From positions 1 to 64,000 of the forward strand of contig JABCZD010000009.1 in the NCBI GenBank assembly GCA_013289855.1: a stretch of 64,000 nucleotides of DNA. Reading direction: 5' to 3'. The translations under genes and the position numbers were made by a program. Positions 57,703 to 64,000 of the stretch are shown here, piece after piece. The notes beneath the pieces are model-generated. The model saw only the letters and a list, made by a program, of their open reading frames with translations. It was not told the origin of the DNA and did no database searches. The first letter of the stretch is position 1; each line of letters opens with the position of its first letter. The stretch comes from Acidobacteriota bacterium. GTDB taxonomy: Bacteria > Acidobacteriota > Terriglobia > Acidiferrales > UBA7541.

Positions 57703-59127
57703 TTAAACCGCGCCCTTTAACGGAATGCGTACAATAAACCGTGTCTCGCCCGGCACGGACTTCACATTGATCTGCCCATGCATCTTCTTCACGATGCGAT
57801 GGACCACATCCAGTCCCAGGCCCGTGCCTTCGCCCACTTCTTTGGTGGTGAAAAATGGCTCAAAAATTCGCGACTGCACTTCGGCGGGAATTCCCGGACC
57901 GTTGTCGCCAATCTCCACCACCATGTAGTCATTCTCTTGCTTCGCCCTTACGAGCAACTTCCCTTTGCCGTGCATGGCATCGGCGGCATTGTCGATCAGA
58001 TTGGTCCACACCTGGTTGAGCTCGCTGCCGTATGCCATCAGCTTCGGCAAGTTCGGAGCGTAATCTCGCGTCACGGTTATTCCGTGCTTCAACTTGTGAT
58101 TCATGATCGTCAGCGTGGTTTCCAGGCTCTGCTTCAGGTCCACCTCTTGCGAGGGCGCCTGGTCCATGTACGAATATTCCTTGATGGCTTTAATCAGATC
58201 GGAGATGCGCTCGGTGCTGTGGTCCAGCTCCACGGCGATGCGATCCATCTCCAGCAGCGTTCCAAAACGCACCAGCTCCGCCGCCAGCGACTCGCCGGAT
58301 ATCGCGGCAAAACTCTCCAGGTGCTCATCCTGAAGATTGGCTTCCGCCAGCAATGGCGCGAGCTTCCAGGCGTCGGCCACCTTATGTTTCTCCAGCCACG
58401 CTTGTATCGTTTCTTCGCGCTCCAGGCGCTTGAATTCGTCCTGATTTTCCGCGGGCCGCAACGCCGTGCGAATTTCTTCTTCCCGCTGCGTCAGCAGAAC
58501 GCACTGCTCGGAGGTCAGATTGGTGTCATGGCTGGCGGTCCGCAGCCGCTGCAAACACTCCTTCAAAGCGCCGGCAGAGCGCCGCGCCGCCGCCGAAGGA
58601 TTGTTGAGTTCGTGCGCCAAACCGGCGGACAGTTTGCCCAACGCCGCCAGTTTCTCGTTCTGCTGTTCCGTGCGCGTAAAATCCCGCACCCGGTCGGTCA
58701 GCAGTCCGATTAATTTCTGCGCCAAAACCGGCTGTCGTTGGATCAGCTCAGGAAAATCCTTGGTGTAATATACCAATCCGAGCAGCGGCGTGAGCGCGCG
58801 CCCTGTGATGCCGTAATGCGTCATGCGGGAAAATGGCAGGATTCCTGTGACGTCTCCGGCGCGCGAAGCGAAAACCATGCTGTCCGTGCCGGTGGACTCG
58901 CGCCGCGCGCGCAGCTCCCCTTCCAGTATCACCAGCATGCGGTCCGCGGGCTCGCCCTCGCGAAAAATTACGTCGCCGCCCTGCACGCGAATTACTTGGG
59001 CCTTGGACAGCACCCAATCCAAGTCTTCCGCGGACAAGTCTGCAAACGCTTTCACTTTCCGCAGCTTCTCGGCCAGTTCTTCGCGATCCGCGCCTACGGG
59101 ACTTCCGACCAACGGTACATCGCTCAC
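57703..59127 (-). CDS. Cyclic-nucleotide-binding-domain sensor histidine kinase
   Basis: A 474-residue soluble kinase. An N-terminal cNMP-binding-like domain (about 20-135) has [19 protein letters not shown]. After a linker comes the H box [19 protein letters not shown] (phospho-His near residue 170), then a helical segment and a GHKL ATPase with [23 protein letters not shown] and [13 protein letters not shown]. There is no membrane segment. The GTG at 59127 was chosen because GGGAG lies six bases upstream; longer frames overlap the preceding gene. Its cognate receiver is probably the one in the upstream fusion protein. Confidence 0.88.
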   Translation of the reverse strand: MSDVPLVGSPVGADREELAEKLRKVKAFADLSAEDLDWVLSKAQVIRVQGGDVIFREGEPADRMLVILEGELRARRESTGTDSMVFASRAGDVTGILPFSRMTHYGITGRALTPLLGLVYYTKDFPELIQRQPVLAQKLIGLLTDRVRDFTRTEQQNEKLAALGKLSAGLAHELNNPSAAARRSAGALKECLQRLRTASHDTNLTSEQCVLLTQREEEIRTALRPAENQDEFKRLEREETIQAWLEKHKVADAWKLAPLLAEANLQDEHLESFAAISGESLAAELVRFGTLLEMDRIAVELDHSTERISDLIKAIKEYSYMDQAPSQEVDLKQSLETTLTIMNHKLKHGITVTRDYAPNLPKLMAYGSELNQVWTNLIDNAADAMHGKGKLLVRAKQENDYMVVEIGDNGPGIPAEVQSRIFEPFFTTKEVGEGTGLGLDVVHRIVKKMHGQINVKSVPGETRFIVRIPLKGAV

Positions 59128-59183
59128 AAGCGCTCCCAGGAACTTCAACACTAGAACGTTCGACGCAACGTTGTGAAACTTTT

Positions 59184-60854
59184 TTACACCTTCGCGAGAT
59201 ATTGATGAATGAACTGTACCACCACCGCGCCTTCGCCCACGCCGGACGCTACGCGCTTCACCGATCCGTGCCGCACGTCGCCCACGGCAAATATCCCCGG
59301 CACGCTCGTTTCCAGCAGACCCGGTTCGCGATCTAGCGTCCAAGACTTGGGCTTCTTGCCGTCCACCACCACGTCCGGCCCGGAAAGCACAAAGCCCAGT
59401 TTATCCCGCATCACTATGCCGTCCAGCCACTCGGTACGCGGCTGTGCTCCAATAAAGATAAAAAGACTCGAGGCCGGCAACTGTTCCGTAACTCCGGTGT
59501 CCGCGTGCTGCACCGCGATACACTCCAGCCGCGTTTCTCCGTAAACGCCAACCACGCTGGCTTGCCTCCACACCTCAATGTTCGGCACCTTCTCGATCTG
59601 TTCAATCAAGTAGTACGACATCGTGGAGGTCAGCGACGCGCCGCGAATCAGCATTACGACCTTCGCCGCAAACTTTGAAAAATGCATCGCCGCTTGTCCG
59701 GCCGAATTCGCGCCGCCTACGATATACACCGTCTCGCCCTTGCAGGACAATGCTTCGGAGGTTCCGCCACCGTAATAAACGCCGGCGCCCTGCAAGCGGT
59801 CCATTCCCGGCACGTCCAGCGAGCGCCATTGCACGCCCATGGCCAGCAGCAGTGCGTTGCAGGAAATCTCCGAACCATCCGCCAGCTTTATGTAGCGATA
59901 TGGACCTTCCACGCGCACGCCGGTCACTTCCTGCGGCGAAAGTATTTCCACGCCAAAACGCCGCGCCTGTTGCACGCCGCGTCGCGCCAGATCTTCGCCA
60001 GTAAGGCCAACGGGAAATCCGAGATAATTTTCGATCCGCGAACTGAGCCCCGCCTGTCCGCCGGGCGCTTCGCGCTCGATCATTACCGTGCGCAATCCTT
60101 CGCTGGCGCCGTAAACTCCAGCGGCCAAACCAGCGGGTCCACCACCCACAATCGCCAAGTCGTAAAAATTTGCCTGCGCGTGCGTCTTCAAACCGATTTT
60201 GTCGGCGACCGCAGGTAGCAGCGGCTCGGCCAGCCGTGCGCCATCGGAGAATAGGATCACCGGCAGATGGTGCGTCTCCGAACCCAGCGATTCCACCAAC
60301 CCTTTTACTTCCGGATCGGTCTGCGCCAATTCAATATCGATCCATTGATACGGCACTTGGTTGCGCGCCAGAAAATTGCGCAGCTCGTACGAGCGATTCG
60401 AGTAACGCGTGCCGAGAACGCGAATGCCCTCATACGGCGGCCGGAACGTAGAAGTCCAATCGTTGAGCAAATCATCCAGCGCCGGAAAAAGTTTTTCCTC
60501 GGGAGGATCCCACGGCTTCATCAAGTACGAATGCACGCGCGCGGTATTGATCGCTTCGATGGCCGCACTGGTATCCGCATAGGCGGTCAGCAACGCGCGC
60601 TTGGCCAGCGGGTGCATCACCATGGCCTCGGCCAGCAAGCCGACGCCATCCATTTGCGGCATGCGCTGATCCACCAGCAGCAGCGCCACGGCATTGTTGC
60701 GGGCCTTCAATTCCCTCAGCGTATCGAGGGCCACCGTGGGCGAGTTCGCGCGCATCACACGATAGTGCTCGGAATAATGGCTGCGCAAATCCCGCTCAAT
60801 CGCCCGCAACACTTCGGGATCGTCATCAACCGTTAATAAGACAGGTTTGGGCAT
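59184..60854 (-). CDS. Response-regulator/glutaredoxin-like/thioredoxin-reductase-like fusion
   Basis: A 556-residue fusion. Residues 1-125 are a receiver domain (phospho-Asp62 in LLVDQRMPQMDG; Lys113 in LMKPW). Residues about 140-225 resemble a glutaredoxin fold (RVLGTRYSNRSYELRNFL) in which the CxxC is YSNRS, so no cysteines. Residues 228-556 are a thioredoxin-reductase-like flavoprotein (VGGGPAGLAAG, GGQAGLSSRIENYLGFP, VGGANSAG, AVGDVRHG); the usual CATC is GGGTSE. The redox disulfides are thus missing twice. It is the first gene of an operon with the cNMP histidine kinase and UBP finger. Confidence 0.92.
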   Translation of the reverse strand: MPKPVLLTVDDDPEVLRAIERDLRSHYSEHYRVMRANSPTVALDTLRELKARNNAVALLLVDQRMPQMDGVGLLAEAMVMHPLAKRALLTAYADTSAAIEAINTARVHSYLMKPWDPPEEKLFPALDDLLNDWTSTFRPPYEGIRVLGTRYSNRSYELRNFLARNQVPYQWIDIELAQTDPEVKGLVESLGSETHHLPVILFSDGARLAEPLLPAVADKIGLKTHAQANFYDLAIVGGGPAGLAAGVYGASEGLRTVMIEREAPGGQAGLSSRIENYLGFPVGLTGEDLARRGVQQARRFGVEILSPQEVTGVRVEGPYRYIKLADGSEISCNALLLAMGVQWRSLDVPGMDRLQGAGVYYGGGTSEALSCKGETVYIVGGANSAGQAAMHFSKFAAKVVMLIRGASLTSTMSYYLIEQIEKVPNIEVWRQASVVGVYGETRLECIAVQHADTGVTEQLPASSLFIFIGAQPRTEWLDGIVMRDKLGFVLSGPDVVVDGKKPKSWTLDREPGLLETSVPGIFAVGDVRHGSVKRVASGVGEGAVVVQFIHQYLAKV

Positions 60855-61009
60855 GTTCCTCAGATGTTCTCGGCAATGCTTAAGTTACTCTGTTTGGCTC
60901 CTGTTTCGCTGCCCATCGCCCGCAAACCGTACGTTCGGCAGTCTTTTCGCCCGATTTCTCGCGGCATCCTTCTCGTCGAGTCCGGCCCTGCGTTACAATC
61001 GCTTCGCCG

Positions 61010-61573
61010 ATGCCCGCCATCTCCGCGCAGCTAGTAGATGCTCTCTCCTCCGCCGACGATTCCGTCCGGGCGCATGCGGCGCGACAAATATATGATACCG
61101 GTATTGCTCCAGCATTAATCATCGCGAGTAAATGGCAGCAAAACACTGAACTCGCGGACCTGCTATCCACTCCTGGCCTTCACGCCACGGCAGGCCTGGC
61201 CGTTTTCCCCGCGGCCTTCGCGAAAATCCGCGCCGCCGCAGGCAAGCCCGCGCTCGCGGAAGCTCCGCCGGACCAGGATGCCGAGGAATTCGAGCTGCAT
61301 TTTCCGAACGCCGTTTCGCTGGATATTCTCACCAGCAAAGATCCGGCAGGCGATGGCGCCATCGCGCGCTACCTGAAGAAATTTGGCCAAGGCATTCAAC
61401 AGGTGGAATTCCGCTGCAAGAGTGTCGACCGTGCCACAGAAATTCTGAGAACTGTCTTCGCGCTCATTCCCGTCTACCCCGCGACGCGGCCAGGCGCCGA
61501 CAACACGCGCATTAATTTCTTTTTGGTCGCCGCTGAAAACGAAAAACTCCTAATCGAATTGTACGAATTATAG
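61010..61573 (+). CDS. Protein with VOC-like (methylmalonyl-CoA epimerase-like) C-terminal half
   Basis: A 187-residue protein. The N-terminal part (about 1-65) is helical and may resemble a HEAT-like repeat (SSADDSVRAHAARQIYDTG). From about residue 105, FGQGIQQVEFRCKSVDRATEIL then ARPGADNTRINFFLVA and LLIELYEL resemble the second half of methylmalonyl-CoA epimerase (VOC fold). Only one half-domain is present, so it would need to dimerise for an active site. The metal ligands are not clear. It is convergent with the FadN-type gene; no strong ribosome-binding site. Confidence 0.6.
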   Translation: MPAISAQLVDALSSADDSVRAHAARQIYDTGIAPALIIASKWQQNTELADLLSTPGLHATAGLAVFPAAFAKIRAAAGKPALAEAPPDQDAEEFELHFPNAVSLDILTSKDPAGDGAIARYLKKFGQGIQQVEFRCKSVDRATEILRTVFALIPVYPATRPGADNTRINFFLVAAENEKLLIELYEL

Positions 61574-61658
61574 CGGCCGCCTTCTGTTTACCCCGTAAGG
61601 GGAGGTGGTCGCCTTTGCTCCAACGCCACAAACCGTCCGCCTCAGAAGGCGGCCGCTA
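61571..61658. repeat. Intergenic inverted repeat between convergent genes
   Basis: TAGCGGCCGCCTTCTG at 61571-61586 and its perfect complement at 61643-61658 (16 bp). The left arm includes the stop codon of the upstream gene. The inside has TGTTTACCCCG, like the GTTTACCC core of the other dispersed repeats. It probably terminates transcription from both sides. Confidence 0.8.
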
Positions 61659-61692
61659 CAAAGTCGCGCAACATCGTCGGACGGCAGCATGA

Positions 61693-64000
61693 CTAATTCC
61701 GCAGCGGCTTCCCGGTTTTCAGCGTGAACGCCATGCGCTCCAGCGTTTTCTTTTCGCCCAACAACGACACAAACGCTTCGCGCTCTAGGTCCAGCAAATA
61801 CTGCTCGCTGACCATCTGTGGCGCGCTCAACGCGCCACCCGCCAGAATATTCGCGAGCTTCCGCCCCACCACAGCATCGTAATCCGACGCGTAACCACCA
61901 CGCTGCAACATATGAATCGCCAATTTCGCCGCCGCCAGGAACGACTCACCCAGCACTTTGACCTGCGTGGTTTGCGCACCCTCTTGCCAACTCGCCGCCA
62001 GTGGCTTCCATCCGCCGCGCACCAAGCTGAGCGCCTCCTGCTTGGCATCGCCCACGAGCCGCGCGCCATTCATGGAGACGCCGTCTTCGCGCCGCAAAAA
62101 CCCCAGATCGCGATTTTCTTCTGCGCTGGTTCCGACTTTGGCCATCGCGATGGTCTGGAAAATAGGAACCAGCGCATGAAAGAGGTCCAAATCGTCGCCG
62201 CTGCCCGCACGCTCGTTGGCGCGAATCAACATCTCCTTGGTCCCGCCGCCGCCGGGAATCAGCCCCACACCGGCTTCCACCAATCCCATGTACGATTCGG
62301 CAGCCGCCTGAATGCGCGCGCCGTGCAACCCAATTTCGCAGCCGCCGCCCAGCGCCATGCCTTGCGGCGCCACCACCACCGGCTTGCGCGCGTATTTGAT
62401 GGCCAGATTTACATTCTGAAATTGTTTCACCGCCATGTGCAGGTCGTCCCATTCCTGCTCTTGCGCGCCCACCAGCACCAGCATCAAGTTGGCACCTACG
62501 GAAAAATTCACCGCTTGATTGGCGATGACCATGGCGTCAAAATCGGTCTCCAGGCGCTTCAACCCTTTGTGAATCATGCTGATCAAATCCGCGCCGATGG
62601 CGTTCATCTTGCCGTGAAACTCGCAGCAGACCACACCATCGCCCAGATCAATCAGGCTCGCGCCAGAATTGCGCTCAACCTCTTTTCCGGCTTCCTTCAG
62701 CGACTTCAAAATAATCACGCCGCTGGACTCGGATACGGTTCGCGCCTTTCCGCTAATGTCGAAAACCGTGGTGATGCCATTCTCACTTTCGTAAAACCCT
62801 TTTCGTTCGGGCGCCACGCGTTCAATCAACAGCGGCAGCGCGCGTTTTTCCTTTTCGACTTGCACGGCGAATTCCTTCACGCCGAGCGCGTCCATAATCT
62901 CAAACGGTCCGAGTTCCCAGCCGAAGCCCCAGCGCATGGCGCGGTCCACTTCCGCGACGCTGTCCGAAATCTCTGGAACGCGCCGCGCAGCGTACAAACA
63001 TGTTTCCGAGAGAGCGCCCCACAGAAATTGTTGCGCCTTGTCGCCTTTCTGTCCTTGCAGAATCGGCCCGACCAGCGCGCGCAGGCGCTCTTTCGTATCT
63101 TCGATTCCCTTCCCGGCCTCCAGCGAAGCGAATTTCGCTTTCTGCTTGGGGCGGTACTCGAGGGTCTTCAAATCCAGCGTCAAAATCTCTCGTGAGCCCT
63201 CTTTGCTCTTTTTATAAAATCCCTGGCCGGTCTTGTCGCCTAGCCAGCCGCGCTTGGCCATCTCTTCCAATAACGCCGGAATTTTGTAACGCTCACGAGA
63301 TTCATCGTTAGGCGCAGTTTCATAAATATTTTTAATCACGTGGGTGAGCACATCCACACCCACCAAATCCGCGGTGCGAAATGTCGCGGACTTCGGCCAG
63401 CCCACCGCCGGTCCGGTACAGGCGTCCACCTCCTCCACGGTCATGTCCAATTCGCCCATCAACTTCAAGGCGTTCAGCATGGAGAATGTTCCGATACGGT
63501 TGGCGATAAAGTTAGGCGTGTCCTTGGCTTCCACGACGCCCTTGCCGAGGCGGCGGTCGCAGAAATCGCGAAGCGTTTCGAGTACATCGCTGGAAGTTTT
63601 CGGTCCGGGAATCAGTTCAACTAATTTCAAGTAGCGCGGCGGATTGAAAAAATGCGTGCCGCACCAATTCTGCTGAAACTCCTCGCGCATGCCTTCGGCA
63701 ATCAAATGCACGGGCAAACCTGAAGTATTGGTGGTGACAATGGCGCCCGGCTTGCGAAACTCCGCCACCCGCGCCAACAACTTGCGCTTGATCTCGAGAT
63801 TTTCCGCCACTACTTCGATGATCCAATCAGCCTCGGCCACACGTTGCAGATCGTCTTCAAAGTTTCCGATGGCTACTTTTTCCGCCAGCGCGCTGGTGAA
63901 AAATGCCGCAGGCTTGGACTTCTTTGCCCCTTCCAGCCCGGCGCGCACGATTTTGTTGCGGTCCGGCGAACCGGCGGGCGCTCCTGGCGGCACCATGTCC
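61693..64000 (-). CDS. FadN-type 3-hydroxyacyl-CoA dehydrogenase/enoyl-CoA hydratase fusion (5' end outside)
   Basis: At least 768 residues; the N-terminal nucleotide-binding start (GxGxxG) is beyond the right edge, so the gene is partial. The dehydrogenase part has THFFNPPRYLKLVELIPG with the catalytic His, a C-terminal domain (FIANRIGTFSML, GPAVGWPKSATFR), and a second copy of it. The enoyl-CoA hydratase part is C-terminal (QGMALGGGCEIGLHGARI, ESYMGLVEAGVGLIPGGGG with the two catalytic Glu positions). The order dehydrogenase-hydratase matches FadN of Bacillus rather than FadB. It carries out two steps of fatty-acid beta-oxidation. Confidence 0.93.
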   Translation of the reverse strand, partial: DMVPPGAPAGSPDRNKIVRAGLEGAKKSKPAAFFTSALAEKVAIGNFEDDLQRVAEADWIIEVVAENLEIKRKLLARVAEFRKPGAIVTTNTSGLPVHLIAEGMREEFQQNWCGTHFFNPPRYLKLVELIPGPKTSSDVLETLRDFCDRRLGKGVVEAKDTPNFIANRIGTFSMLNALKLMGELDMTVEEVDACTGPAVGWPKSATFRTADLVGVDVLTHVIKNIYETAPNDESRERYKIPALLEEMAKRGWLGDKTGQGFYKKSKEGSREILTLDLKTLEYRPKQKAKFASLEAGKGIEDTKERLRALVGPILQGQKGDKAQQFLWGALSETCLYAARRVPEISDSVAEVDRAMRWGFGWELGPFEIMDALGVKEFAVQVEKEKRALPLLIERVAPERKGFYESENGITTVFDISGKARTVSESSGVIILKSLKEAGKEVERNSGASLIDLGDGVVCCEFHGKMNAIGADLISMIHKGLKRLETDFDAMVIANQAVNFSVGANLMLVLVGAQEQEWDDLHMAVKQFQNVNLAIKYARKPVVVAPQGMALGGGCEIGLHGARIQAAAESYMGLVEAGVGLIPGGGGTKEMLIRANERAGSGDDLDLFHALVPIFQTIAMAKVGTSAEENRDLGFLRREDGVSMNGARLVGDAKQEALSLVRGGWKPLAASWQEGAQTTQVKVLGESFLAAAKLAIHMLQRGGYASDYDAVVGRKLANILAGGALSAPQMVSEQYLLDLEREAFVSLLGEKKTLERMAFTLKTGKPLRN

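Overview
The window reads as chromosomal DNA from an Acidobacteriota (Terriglobia/Koribacter-like) soil bacterium. The evidence is the gene families present. There are three secreted VWA proteins of the acidobacterial type, a Ser/Thr kinase with a beta-propeller tail, a PadR regulator overlapping a duplicated FtsX/MacB-type orphan permease, a TIGR03118-type secreted propeller, a UvrD-type helicase with a Fe-S nuclease tail, and many short GC-rich intergenic palindromes. No phage, plasmid or CRISPR locus is visible. The only clear mobile DNA is the 3' end of an IS3-type transposase at the left edge.

Layout. 1-0.8 kb: IS3 relic and a non-coding stretch with 39-bp imperfect tandem repeats. 0.8-7.2 kb: a fold-type IV aminotransferase/lyase, two envelope proteins with papain-like His/Cys motifs (one DUF4105-like), a CHASE3 histidine kinase, and a TPR gene pair. 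7.3-17.6 kb: Na+/H+ antiporter, metallo-beta-lactamase protein, tRNA-Ala flanked by tRNA fragments, retropepsin-like protein overlapping a frameshifted M28 peptidase, a divergent oxyR/catalase pair with a recognisable OxyR site between them, and a beta-CASP nuclease. 18-30 kb: propeller protein, aminotransferase, DinB protein, thiolase, an ECF sigma/anti-sigma pair, two DUF2007-like proteins, 3-hydroxybutyryl-CoA dehydrogenase and recA. 31-40.7 kb: helicase-nuclease, VWA/VWA/Ser-Thr kinase/VWA cluster. 40.7-46.6 kb: minus-strand run ileS-lspA-GH1-rluD-type gene-VWA. 46.9-53.5 kb: TonB-like protein, TerC-like exporter, and an ArsR/VOC/SRPBCC/DUF1801 stress cluster. 53.9-57 kb: PadR-permease pair. 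57.4-60.9 kb: a three-gene minus-strand operon. It encodes a receiver/glutaredoxin-like/thioredoxin-reductase-like fusion lacking the redox cysteines, a cyclic-nucleotide-binding histidine kinase, and a stand-alone ubiquitin-protease-type (UBP) zinc finger. This is the most unusual system here. 61-64 kb: a VOC-like protein and a FadN-type beta-oxidation fusion that runs off the right edge.

Functional themes are lipid/short-chain acyl-CoA metabolism (thiolase, hydroxyacyl-CoA dehydrogenases, FadN fusion), oxidative stress (OxyR-KatA, the redox-like fusion operon) and envelope signalling (histidine kinases, VWA and TonB proteins, ECF sigma). Start codons were moved inward from the longest frame wherever a ribosome-binding site and family length supported it. 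All family assignments are by reading motifs, not by database search.
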